A stretch of 64,000 bases of DNA from CADEEN01 sp963751775 (GTDB lineage Bacteria; Pseudomonadota; Gammaproteobacteria; Burkholderiales; Burkholderiaceae_C), in assembly GCA_963751775.1 (NCBI GenBank), contig CAVVVW010000020.1, positions 7,350 to 71,349 on the forward strand. Reading direction: 5' to 3'. The position numbers were made by a program, and so were the translations under genes. Numbering within the stretch: the stretch's first letter is position 1; the number at the start of each line of letters is the position of its first letter. The notes beneath the pieces were generated by a model, which had not been told where the DNA came from, did no database searches, and saw only the letters and a program-made list of their open reading frames with translations. Below, piece by piece: positions 47,129 through 55,099 of the stretch.

Positions 47129-47459
47129 GTGAACGAAGCGCTGGACGACGCGGGTTGCAGCGGCGGTGAATCGTTCGCCCTGCGCGTGCTCGGCGACAGC
47201 ATGGCGCCCGAATTCAACGCACGGCGAAATCATCATCATCGAGCCCGACGGCGCGCTGCGCGATGGCAGCTACGTGCTGGCGCAAGTGCAGGGCGAATGG
47301 ACGTTTCGCCAATTGGCCCAGACCGGCGCCGGCTGGTGCCTGCGGGCCTTGAATCCGGCCTATGCCGAGCAGGCATTGCCCGACCTCAGCGCCATCCATG
47401 GCGTGATCATCCAAAAGGCCGTGCCCGGGCGGCGCAGCCTGACCAGGCACTACATCTGA
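47129..47459 (+). CDS. S24/LexA-like protein with altered catalytic lysine, frameshifted
   Basis: Start GTG 47129 with GGAGG upstream. One extra A near 47217 is removed to give 109 residues: ALRVLGDSMAPEF (Ser of the S24 Ser-Lys dyad), HGEIIIIEPDGALRDGSYVLAQVQGEWTFRQL and a tail GRRSLTRHYI. Where LexA-like proteases have VKRL, this one has FRQL, so the general-base lysine looks lost. There is no DNA-binding domain. A non-proteolytic binding role is possible. Confidence 0.65.
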
Positions 47460-47469
47460 GCGGACCCGC

Positions 47470-47688
47470 ATGCCATATTTCGTATTCAGCGTGCGGCCCT
47501 TCGCACAGATCGAGAAGTTGGCCGAATTCCACAGCTTCAAGCAGGCCTCGGCGCACGCCAAGTCGCTGCGCGCGACGCAGGCCGTTGCGGCCGATGCGCG
47601 AGTCAAGGTGATGTTTGCCGACAATCAGCAACTGGCCGAAGACCTGTTGTGCCAGGTTCGCGAAGCCGGCCCCAGCGGCGACGATTGA
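47470..47688 (+). CDS. 72-residue protein, unknown
   Basis: Compact alpha/beta protein starting MPYFVFSVRPFAQIEKLAEF, with a helix FKQASAHAKSLRATQAV, a strand VKVMFADN and a helix QLAEDLLCQVREAG holding one cysteine. Ten bases after the S24-like gene and ten before the Cys-rich gene. I cannot name the family. Confidence 0.6.
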   Translation: MPYFVFSVRPFAQIEKLAEFHSFKQASAHAKSLRATQAVAADARVKVMFADNQQLAEDLLCQVREAGPSGDD

Positions 47689-47698
47689 GTCTCGCGAC

Positions 47699-48145
47699 AT
47701 GATCGAAGACGACCCGCCAGCCCCGAGCGCGTGCTGCGAGAGCGGCGCGGTCTGCGTGTTTGCCAAGGCCTTGCTGGCGCGAACCGCGGTCTGCGGCCTG
47801 GCGTGCCGGCGCAGCGTCGGCGAACGCGAGCTGGTCGAATGCAGTTCGGTGGTGGCGCGCACCAACTGCGGCACCCTGGCCGCGCTGATGCACGAACGGG
47901 CGCGATTCGCGCTGCGTTTGCCCAGCCCGGGCCAGCCGGTGATTCACGCTCAGGCCCTGCGCTTGCATTGCGGTGGCCTGCTGGGACTGCAGCAGGCGCT
48001 GGGTGCAAAGCAGCCCGACGTGCACGCCATGGTCGGCGTCGTCCACGAACGCTTCGCCAGCATGACCGAATTGCCATGGGATGCGATCGTGCGCGATCTG
48101 CTCGCCTGGCGGCCGCGGGCGCGGCGCAGGGTCGACCCGCCATGA
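47699..48145 (+). CDS. cysteine-rich 148-residue protein, unknown
   Basis: The N-terminal half has many cysteines: CCESGAVC, AVCGLACRRSV, LVECSSVVARTNCG, and LHCGGLLG later, a pattern that could bind an Fe-S cluster or zinc. The C-half is helical (VHAMVGVVHERFASMTELPWDAIVRDLLAW) with a basic tail. Start ATG 47699; the stop overlaps the next ATG. No family is recognised, but the spacing is unlike a ferredoxin. It probably acts with the large protein encoded next. Confidence 0.6.
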   Translation: MIEDDPPAPSACCESGAVCVFAKALLARTAVCGLACRRSVGERELVECSSVVARTNCGTLAALMHERARFALRLPSPGQPVIHAQALRLHCGGLLGLQQALGAKQPDVHAMVGVVHERFASMTELPWDAIVRDLLAWRPRARRRVDPP

Positions 48146-49221
48146 AGCACGCTGGCCTCGACGCACTGGTGCGCGCGGTGCAGGCCAATTGCAGCATCGC
48201 CGACGCGCGCCATGCGGCCGACCTCTCGCTGTGCATCTACCTGCTGCAAATGCGCGAACTGTTTCGCTGGGAGCAGGGCTTGGCGTTCGGCGCCGAGGTC
48301 GATCGTGAGGCCCTGGGGCAATGGCTGGCGTGTCGCGAGGGCCATTGGTCCGAGATCGAGGACCGGCCCTGGGTGCCGCTGCCGATCGGCGGGCGGGCGT
48401 TCGATGCGCACGATGTCGAGGCCGTGAACGCGGCCCTGGCGCCGCTCGGCATGGTCTACGGTGCCGGTCTGGCGGGCGCGGATCGGCCGACGTGCTTTCT
48501 GGCGTCGCTGGCCGAATCGAAGCGCCGCGATGACGGCCTCACGCTGCAGGTTTGCGGCCGCGAGTTTGCGCGCGGGTTGTTCGCGCCCCCCGCGGCCCTC
48601 GTCGGCGGCCGCGTGATCGTGCTGCGGCGCGAGTCGCTTGCGCGCTGGCTGTGGGAGAAGTTCGAGGCCTTCAGCCTGCGCCGCGCTGCCGGCCCGATGC
48701 AGGCCATGACTGAGGCCTACGCGCTGCACGATACGCGTGCCTTCGTCGTCGCGTTGCCGCGCCTGGTCGACGATCTGTGCGAATCGCTCGTGCTGCACGA
48801 GGTCGGCGAACACCGCGCCGGGCTGTGGCTGGAGCCGGGCTGGGCGGCGATGCGGCTGGCGCTCGGCGAGCGCCGGACCGACCTGCGCGTGCGGGCCGTG
48901 CGCGACCACATCGCCGACTTGGAGGTCACGCTGCCGACCCTGGTCGAACGCGACGAGGGCAACGCGCTGCACTTCTGGTTCGCCAACTACGAAGGCCTGC
49001 GCGAGCAGCTGTTTCCGACGCTGGCCGACGGTTATGCAGCGTGGCGTTGTGGCGACGCCGGGCAGGCGCTGTTGCATGCGGCGCGAATCGGCGCCGCGCA
49101 TTTCCGCGGTCTGGCGGCGCAGATCCTGGGCTTGCACGAGCGCCTGGGCCGGCAGGCCACGCCCGCGATCGAGCAATTGCTGACGGCGCCGCAGGCCGTG
49201 TGTGTGGCGTCGACGGGCTAG
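48142..49221 (+). CDS. 359-residue protein, possibly of the Sfum_1244 family
   Basis: The ATG overlaps the preceding stop. The product is soluble, Trp- and Arg-rich: SLCIYLLQMRELFRWEQGL near the N-terminus, GGRVIVLRRESLARWLWEKFEAF in the middle, LVLHEVGEHRAGLWL and LHFWFANYEGLREQLFPTL in the last third. The conserved-looking HEVGEH could be a metal site. I recall similar proteins near sulfur genes in sulfate reducers and sulfur oxidizers, but this is memory and not a search result. It ends the operon. Confidence 0.6.
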   Translation: MKHAGLDALVRAVQANCSIADARHAADLSLCIYLLQMRELFRWEQGLAFGAEVDREALGQWLACREGHWSEIEDRPWVPLPIGGRAFDAHDVEAVNAALAPLGMVYGAGLAGADRPTCFLASLAESKRRDDGLTLQVCGREFARGLFAPPAALVGGRVIVLRRESLARWLWEKFEAFSLRRAAGPMQAMTEAYALHDTRAFVVALPRLVDDLCESLVLHEVGEHRAGLWLEPGWAAMRLALGERRTDLRVRAVRDHIADLEVTLPTLVERDEGNALHFWFANYEGLREQLFPTLADGYAAWRCGDAGQALLHAARIGAAHFRGLAAQILGLHERLGRQATPAIEQLLTAPQAVCVASTG

Positions 49222-49296
49222 CCAGGCGCGCCGATGCGCGCTTGGCCCGCGCATGTCTGCGGCCGCGCCGATCGAGTGCCACGGGCCGGGCCGCAC

Positions 49297-49311
49297 TGCC
49301 CACATGGGGTA
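49297..49311. promoter_or_regulatory. dsr-like palindromic site upstream of soxY
   Basis: TGCCC-ACATG-GGGTA has the same arm sequence (one mismatch) and 5-base spacing as the two sites between dsrA and the 42802 operon. It lies 65-79 bases before the soxY start. A shared regulator for dsr and sox is the simple reading. Confidence 0.4.
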
Positions 49312-49375
49312 CGGAGTCGTCCGCATACCGGCGGTCGAAGTCATTCATTAGGATCCACGAATCATGGAGATCGAC

Positions 49376-49843
49376 ATGCAAAACCGTCGCGAGATGCTTT
49401 CCCATTCGGCCAAGGTCGTGGCGATGATGGCGGCTGTGGGTTGTATGCCGGGCCTGGCGCGCGCGCAGGCAGCGGCCTACAACACGGCTGCGTTCGCTGC
49501 CAAGACGATGGCCGAGGTGATGAAGGCGCTCGGTGCCGCGACGCCGGCGGAGAGCAAGGACGTGACGATCAGCGGTCCCGACATCGCCGAGAACGGCGCC
49601 GTGGTCCCGGTCGGCGCTGCGACATCGCTGCCCGGTGTCAAACGCCTGCTGTTGATGGTGGAGAAGAACCCGGCGATGCTGGCCGCGTCGTTCGATGTCA
49701 CCGATGCCGTCGAGGCCAATATCTCCACCCGCGTGAAGATGGGCCAGTCGTCCGACGTCTACGCCGTCGCGATGATGAACGACGGCAAGGTGCTGTTTGC
49801 GCGCAAGGAAATCAAGGTCACCTTGGGCGGTTGCGGCGGTTGA
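49376..49843 (+). CDS. soxY: SoxY, sulfur-carrier subunit of SoxYZ
   Basis: 155 residues. A Tat-like leader (NRREMLSHSAKVVAMMAAVG) directs it to the periplasm, and the C-terminal swinging arm ends GGCGG with the cysteine that binds sulfur intermediates. ATG 49376 is preferred because GGAG precedes it; an in-frame ATG 12 bases upstream is possible. A long repeat separates it from soxZ. Confidence 0.95.
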   Translation: MQNRREMLSHSAKVVAMMAAVGCMPGLARAQAAAYNTAAFAAKTMAEVMKALGAATPAESKDVTISGPDIAENGAVVPVGAATSLPGVKRLLLMVEKNPAMLAASFDVTDAVEANISTRVKMGQSSDVYAVAMMNDGKVLFARKEIKVTLGGCGG

Positions 49844-49846
49844 ACA

Positions 49847-50020
49847 TGGCCCACCCCCGCAGCGGCTGCGCCGCTCCCCCTCAAGGGGGCCGAGGTCCGC
49901 GGCTCCAAGCCGACCTGCGTCGGCTTGGACGGGCCGAGGAATGGTCGCGTCTCGCGGCCATGCGGCCTGCAAGGCCCGCCAGCGGACCGGCGGAGCCGGA
50001 TCCGCGGCGGTTGCTTGGGA
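49847..50020 (+). repeat. intergenic palindromic repeat, copy 3 (between soxY and soxZ)
   Basis: Starts TGGCCCACCCCCGCAGCGGC, has the CCCCCTCAAGGGGG hairpin, and ends GCCAGCGGACCGGCGGAGCCGGATCCGCGGCGG. About 80 bases, with their own inverted repeat CCAAGCCGACctgcGTCGGCTTGG, are inserted in the middle compared with the shorter copies. Confidence 0.88.
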
Positions 50021-50065
50021 AGATCCGCGTGACGGGCATCCAATCATTGTCCTAAGGAGATCGAA

Positions 50066-50377
50066 ATGGCAGATCCGATGCGCATTCGCGCCCAAGTCGC
50101 CGGCGACAAGGCCACGGTTCGTGTGCTGATGAGCCACGAAATGGAGACCGGCCAGCGCAAGGACGCTGCCGGCAAGACGATTCCGGCCTGGCACATCCAG
50201 GAAGTCAGCGCCCAGCACAACGGCAAGACCGTGATGACGGCCCAATGGGGGCCGGCCGTCGCGAAGAACCCGTTCATGCAATTCAATGTCAAGGGCGCCA
50301 AGGTCGGCGACAAGATCACCATCTCCTGGGTCGACAACCGCGGTGAGAAGCGGACCGACGAGGCGGTGGTGTCGTGA
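50066..50377 (+). CDS. soxZ: SoxZ
   Basis: 103 residues of the immunoglobulin-like SoxZ fold (MRIRAQVAGDKATVRVLMSHEMETGQRKD, HIQEVSAQHNGK, WVDNRGEKRTDEA). Partner that stabilises SoxY. AAGGAG precedes the ATG. The stop overlaps the soxA GTG (GTGA). Confidence 0.96.
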   Translation: MADPMRIRAQVAGDKATVRVLMSHEMETGQRKDAAGKTIPAWHIQEVSAQHNGKTVMTAQWGPAVAKNPFMQFNVKGAKVGDKITISWVDNRGEKRTDEAVVS

Positions 50378-51195
50378 GCCGACCGTACGGCACGCCGTCG
50401 ATGCACGCCGTTCTGGTCGCCGGCGCGATGCTGGCTTGCCTGGCGGCCGGCGCGCAGACCAAGTCGGCCGCCGACGGTATCGCCGAGTACCGCAAGATGC
50501 TCGAGGACGGCAACCCGGCCGAACTGTTCGAGGCCAAGGGCGAAGCACTGTGGAAGCAAAGGCGCGGCCCGAAGAACGCATCGCTCGAGGCCTGCGACCT
50601 CGGCAAGGGGCCCGGCGTCGTCAAGGGTGCCTGGGTCGAGATGCCGCGCTACTTCGCCGACACCGCACGGGTGCAGGACGTCGAGTCGCGGCTGCTGACC
50701 TGCATGGAGACGCTGCAGGGGTTCAGCGCCACGGAGATTGCCAACACGCCGTTCGGCCGCGGCGAGCAAAGCAACGTCACCGCGCTGGCGACCTGGATTG
50801 CCGGCGCATCGCGCGGCATGCGCTTCAACCTGCCGCAGGGGCATGCCGAGGAGCGCCGCTTCTTCGAACTCGGCAAGCGCGCGTTCTTCTTCCGCGGCGG
50901 GCCGATGGACTTCTCGTGCGCAACCTGCCACGGTGAAGAAGGCAAGCGCATCCGCATGCAGGACCTGCCGTTGCTGACCAAGAACCCCGGCGACGGCATC
51001 GGCTTCGCAGCCTGGCCGGCCTACCGCGTCAGCAACGGCGAGATGTGGACCATGCAGTTGCGCCTGAACGATTGTTTCCGCCAGCAGCGGTTCCCGTATC
51101 CCGGCTTCGCGTCGGACGCGACGATCGCGCTGGGCAGCTACATGGGTGTCAATGCCAAGGGCGCGTTATCCATCGCGCCGGGCCTCAAGCGCTGA
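50374..51195 (+). CDS. soxA: SoxA, monoheme type
   Basis: 273 residues with a signal peptide ending AAGAQ. Only one heme motif, CATCH, is present; the N-terminal domain keeps its cysteine pair (EACDLG and LLTCMETL) but no CxxCH. The catalytic ligand Cys is in LNDCFRQQRFPYPG. SoxAX attaches thiosulfate to SoxY. Start GTG 50374. Confidence 0.93.
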   Translation: MSRPYGTPSMHAVLVAGAMLACLAAGAQTKSAADGIAEYRKMLEDGNPAELFEAKGEALWKQRRGPKNASLEACDLGKGPGVVKGAWVEMPRYFADTARVQDVESRLLTCMETLQGFSATEIANTPFGRGEQSNVTALATWIAGASRGMRFNLPQGHAEERRFFELGKRAFFFRGGPMDFSCATCHGEEGKRIRMQDLPLLTKNPGDGIGFAAWPAYRVSNGEMWTMQLRLNDCFRQQRFPYPGFASDATIALGSYMGVNAKGALSIAPGLKR

Positions 51196-51210
51196 GAACA
51201 GGGACCGGAC

Positions 51211-51855
51211 ATGAACAAGAGCCTTGCAATGTCTGCGCTCCTGTGCGCCACGGCGGTTGTGGTCGGCTGCGCCACGGCACCGACTGCCGCCGATCTCGAT
51301 CGGCAGGCGCTGGCGATGATGAAGGCGTCGTTTCGCGACCAGGGCATCGCCAAGGTCGATCGCCTGAACCAGGACCGCGCCCAGCAGCTCTGCTCGTCCG
51401 AGACGCCGCCGCCCGCGGCCGTGGCCAAGCAGCTCGAGGCCGAGGCGTTGGCCGGCATCAAGTGGCCTGCCGACGGCAAGTACCTCGGCGATTGGCGCGA
51501 AGGCGAGAAGCTGGCACAAAACGGCCGCGGCATGACCTGGAGCGACGCGTCGGCGGCCCCCGCGGCCAACGGCGCCAGCTGCTACAACTGCCACCAGATC
51601 GGCAAGGCGGAGATCTCCTTCGGCACGATCGGCCCGAGCCTGTACAACTACGGCAAGCTGCGCGGCGTCAAGGACTTGGCCGACCCCGCCAGCGCCGCGG
51701 TCATCCAGTACACCTGGGGCAAGCTGTGGAACAGCAAGGCCTATGTGGCCTGCTCGCACATGCCCCGCTTCGGCCAGGCCGGCCTGCTGGGCGAGGAACA
51801 GTTGCGCAACCTGATGGCGTTGCTGCTCGACCCGAAATCGCCGGTCAATCAGTAG
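51211..51855 (+). CDS. soxX: SoxX, monoheme cytochrome c
   Basis: 214 residues. Heme motif CYNCH, with the SoxX fingerprint YNYGKLRG and axial methionine in ACSHMPRFG. The N-terminus (VVVGCATAP) has a possible lipobox Cys20, so it may be a lipoprotein. A long N-terminal insertion (residues 25-105) is present, as in other larger SoxX proteins. Follows soxA by 15 bases. Confidence 0.92.
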   Translation: MNKSLAMSALLCATAVVVGCATAPTAADLDRQALAMMKASFRDQGIAKVDRLNQDRAQQLCSSETPPPAAVAKQLEAEALAGIKWPADGKYLGDWREGEKLAQNGRGMTWSDASAAPAANGASCYNCHQIGKAEISFGTIGPSLYNYGKLRGVKDLADPASAAVIQYTWGKLWNSKAYVACSHMPRFGQAGLLGEEQLRNLMALLLDPKSPVNQ

Positions 51856-51875
51856 CCACCTTCAAGGGCGCGCGC

Positions 51876-53646
51876 ATGCGCGTGCCCGCTGTCCCGTTTA
51901 TGAACAAGCGCGAGTTCGTTCAGGTGCTGGGCGCGGCATCGGCCGCCGGCATGGGCCTGGGCCGCTACGCCGACGCCGACGCGGCCACCGCACAGCAAGG
52001 CCTGTACGACATCGCGCCGTTCGGCAACGTGTCGTTCCTGCACATGACCGACTGCCACGCGCAGTTGAAGCCGATTCACTTTCGCGAGCCCAGCGTCAAT
52101 CTCGGCGTCGGTGACATGCGCGGCCGGCTGCCGCACCTGGTGGGTGAAGCCCTGTTGAAGGCGGCCGGCCTGCGGCCCGGCAGTGCGCAGGCGTTCGCCT
52201 TCACCTGCCTCGATTTCGAAAAGGCCGCACGGCGCTACGGCCGTGTCGGCGGCTTCGCGCACCTGGCCACGCTGGTCAAGCAACTCAAGGCCAGCCGCCC
52301 GGGCGCACTGCTGCTCGACGGCGGCGACACCTGGCAGGGCTCGGCCACCGCGCTGTGGACCAACGCGCAGGACATGGTCGAGGCCGGCAAATTGCTCGGC
52401 GTCGACATCATGACCGGGCACTGGGAGTTCACCTATGGCATGGAGCGCGTGAAGGAGATCGTCGAGAAGGACTTCAAGGGCCAGATCGAATTCCTGGCCC
52501 AGAACGTCACGACCGCCGACTTCGGCGACCCGGTCTTCAAGCCCTATGTGCTGCGCGAGATCAACGGCGTGCCCTGCGCCGTCATCGGCCAGGCGTTCCC
52601 CTATACGCCGATCGCCAACCCGCGCTACCTCGTCGCCGACTGGACCTTCGGCATCCAGGACGACAAGATGCAGTCGGTCGTCGACGAGGTGCGCGCCAAG
52701 GGAGCGCAGGTGGTGGTGCTGCTGTCGCACAACGGCATGGACGTCGACCTGAAGATGGCCACCCGCGTGCGCGGCATCGACGCCATCTTCGGCGGCCACA
52801 CCCACGACGGCGTGCCGGTGGCCGTGCCGGTGGCGAATGGCGGAACCACGGCCGGCGGCAAGACCCTGGTCACCAACGCCGGCAGCAACGGCAAGTTCCT
52901 CGGCCTGATGGACTTCGACGTCAAGGGCGGCCGGGTGGTGGACTATCGCTACCGGCTGCTGCCGATATTCGCCAACCAGCTGCAGGCCGACGCGGCGATG
53001 AATGCGCTGATCGACAAGGTGCGCGCACCGTACGAGGCCCGCTTGGCCGAGCGTCTGGCCGTCACCGACGGCCTGCTCTACCGGCGCGGCAATTTCAACG
53101 GCTCGTGGGATCAGCTGATCTGCGATGCGCTGATGGAGGTGCAGGGCGCCGAGATCGCCTTCTCGCCGGGATTTCGCTGGGGTACGACGCTGCTGCCTGG
53201 CGACACGATCACGCGCGAGCTGATGATGGACCAGTTGGCCATCACCTATCCCTATGTCACGCTCAGCGAGCAGAGCGGCGAGACGATCAAGACGATTCTC
53301 GAAGATGTTGCCGACAACCTGTTCAATCCCGATCCGTATTACCAGCAGGGCGGCGACATGGTGCGCGTCGGCGGCCTGACCTACACCTGCGACCCGACGG
53401 CCAGGATGGGCAGTCGCATCGGTCAGATGCGCCTTGGCGGCAAGGCGATCGAAGCCGACAAGACTTACAAGGTGGCCGGCTGGGCGCCGGTCGCCGAAGC
53501 GGCCCGCACGGCGCCGGGCAACAAGCCGGTATGGGACGTGGTCGAGGGCTGGCTGAAGGCGCAGGGCGGGCATGTCAAGCCGCGTAGGATCAACACGCCG
53601 AACCTGGTCGGCATGCAGGGCAACAGCCGGCATGACGCCCACCTGA
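51876..53646 (+). CDS. soxB: SoxB, sulfate thiol esterase
   Basis: Dimanganese hydrolase that releases sulfate from SoxY. Tat-like leader (MNKREFVQVLGAASAAGMGLG), then metal-site motifs MTDCHAQLKP, LDGGDTWQGSA, MTGHWEFTYG, LSHNGMDVD and FGGHTHDGVP. The frame runs without stop into the next gene (1,040 codons). One extra base near 53620 would explain this; removing it ends soxB at TGA 53644-53646, 589 residues. Start ATG 51876 has AAGGG; ATG 51900 is the usual family start. Confidence 0.92.
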
Positions 53647-53666
53647 ACCAGCCTGACGAGCAAACC

Positions 53667-54167
53667 ATGAAGCACTTTCACCGCGCCGCGCTGTTGTCAG
53701 TGTCGGTGTCTTGCGCGCTACCCGTCGTCGCACAACAAGGGACGTACGCGGTCAAGCTGTTGACGCCCGAGACGGCCGTCGTGGCGGCGCAGGCTGCGCT
53801 GGCGCATTGCCGCAAGGCGGGATATCAGGTCGCGGTGGCCGTTGCCGACCGCTCCGGTGTCCTGCAGGTGCTGCTGCGCGACCGCTTCGCCGGCCCGCAC
53901 ACGGTCGACGTGGCCACGCAAAAGGCGTGGACCGCTGCGAGCTTCAGGGTCTCGACGGCCAGTCTTGCCGCCGAGACCCAGGCCGGCAGGCCGATGAGCG
54001 GTCTGCGTGAAATGCCGCGTGTCATGGCCATCGGTGGCGGGCTGGTGATCGAGGCCGGCGGCAGCGCTTTCGGCGGCATCGGCGTGTCCGGGGCCCCGGG
54101 TGGCGAGGCCGACGAGGTTTGCGCCGCGGCCGGCCTGAAGGCGATCGCCGACGCGATCGAATTCTAG
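53667..54167 (+). CDS. periplasmic GlcG/HbpS-type heme-binding-like protein
   Basis: 166 residues with a signal peptide ending PVVAQ. The rest is a GlcG fold: LTPETAVVAAQAALAHCRKAGYQVAVAVADRSGVLQVLLRD, then GGGLVIEAGGSAFGGIGVSGAPGGEADEVCAAAGLKAI. Relatives bind heme or small molecules. Lying directly after soxB, it may belong to the sox transcript. The corrected soxB stop leaves 20 bases before ATG 53667. Confidence 0.85.
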   Translation: MKHFHRAALLSVSVSCALPVVAQQGTYAVKLLTPETAVVAAQAALAHCRKAGYQVAVAVADRSGVLQVLLRDRFAGPHTVDVATQKAWTAASFRVSTASLAAETQAGRPMSGLREMPRVMAIGGGLVIEAGGSAFGGIGVSGAPGGEADEVCAAAGLKAIADAIEF

Positions 54168-54209
54168 GCAGCGCGACGGCCGACAACGAGTGAACACGAG
54201 GAGACCGCG

Positions 54210-54623
54210 ATGAACGTTCGTCAGCTGATTGCGTGCGGATTGCTGCTGGTCATGACGGGGCTCGCCTCGGCGCAGGACAAGGTCGTGTACCACATCAACG
54301 ATGCACAGAACCATGCCCTGGGCGCACTCAGGAACGTGCGCAACCATCTCGAAGCCGACCCCAGCGCACAGATCATCGTCGTCACCGACGGATTCGGCGT
54401 CGACTTCCTGATGGAAGACGCGAAGGATCGAAACGGCGTGCTGTTCGCGGCCACGGTCGCGGCGCTCGTCAATCTTGGCGTCAAGTTCGAGGTTTGCGAA
54501 ATCACGCTGAGGCTGCGCGAATTGAAGAAGGAGAAGTTCATTCTCGAGGCCGCATTCACACCCTCTGGCGTCGTCAGGCTGACCAAGTTGCAGCGGCAGG
54601 GGTACGCCTACATCAAGCCCTGA
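54210..54623 (+). CDS. periplasmic DsrE-like protein 1
   Basis: 137 residues with a signal peptide (LIACGLLLVMTGLASAQ). The mature part has the DsrE fold (KVVYHINDAQNHALGALRNVRNHL, IIVVTDGFGVDFLMEDA) and a single cysteine in KFEVCEITLRL, where DsrE-type proteins carry theirs. Export sets it apart from cytoplasmic DsrE. Likely a sulfur carrier or sensor acting with Sox in the periplasm. Confidence 0.82.
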   Translation: MNVRQLIACGLLLVMTGLASAQDKVVYHINDAQNHALGALRNVRNHLEADPSAQIIVVTDGFGVDFLMEDAKDRNGVLFAATVAALVNLGVKFEVCEITLRLRELKKEKFILEAAFTPSGVVRLTKLQRQGYAYIKP

Positions 54624-54660
54624 TGCGCGCACCGATTCCCACCATAGGAGAGCCTTGCAA

Positions 54661-55092
54661 ATGAAGCGACGATTCGCCCTCTTGTCGGCCGCAGGTGCGG
54701 CGCTGGCTGCCACCGAAGCGGCGCAAGCACAGGGGACGCCGGGTGCCGGCAAGGAACGGGTGGTGATACAGGTCAGCACGCCCGAGACGAGGCTGTGGAA
54801 CCAGGCGCTCAACTACATCGACAACCTGCGTGAGCTTTATGGCGCCGACAAGGTCGAGATCGAACTCATCGCGTTGGGCCTGGGCATCGGCGTGCTCAAG
54901 CTCGAGTCGACCCAGGGCCCGCGTGTCGCCGATGCACTCAAGGCTGGTGTGCATGTCAGTGCCTGCCAGGTCACGATGCGGCGGCAAAAACTCAGGCCGG
55001 AAGACATGCTGCCTGATATTGGCTATGTGCCCGCCGGGCTGGGCCAGGTCATCAAGCGCCAGCATGAGGGTTGGTCGTACATCACCGGCTGA
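54661..55092 (+). CDS. periplasmic DsrE-like protein 2
   Basis: 143 residues, also exported (RRFALLSAAGAALAATEAAQA). DsrE-like core RVVIQVSTPETRLWNQALNYIDNLRELYG and a single cysteine in HVSACQVTMRRQKL. Paralogue of the previous gene, 37 bases downstream with GGAG before ATG 54661. The pair could form a hetero-oligomer that accepts sulfane sulfur. Confidence 0.82.
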   Translation: MKRRFALLSAAGAALAATEAAQAQGTPGAGKERVVIQVSTPETRLWNQALNYIDNLRELYGADKVEIELIALGLGIGVLKLESTQGPRVADALKAGVHVSACQVTMRRQKLRPEDMLPDIGYVPAGLGQVIKRQHEGWSYITG

Positions 55093-55099
55093 CGGGGGC

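Noticed and set aside
51876..54167. Single 1,040-codon frame joining SoxB and the GlcG-like protein
   Set aside because: The second part begins with its own signal peptide, and removing one base gives soxB a stop with a whole number of codons; the same type of error is found across the window.
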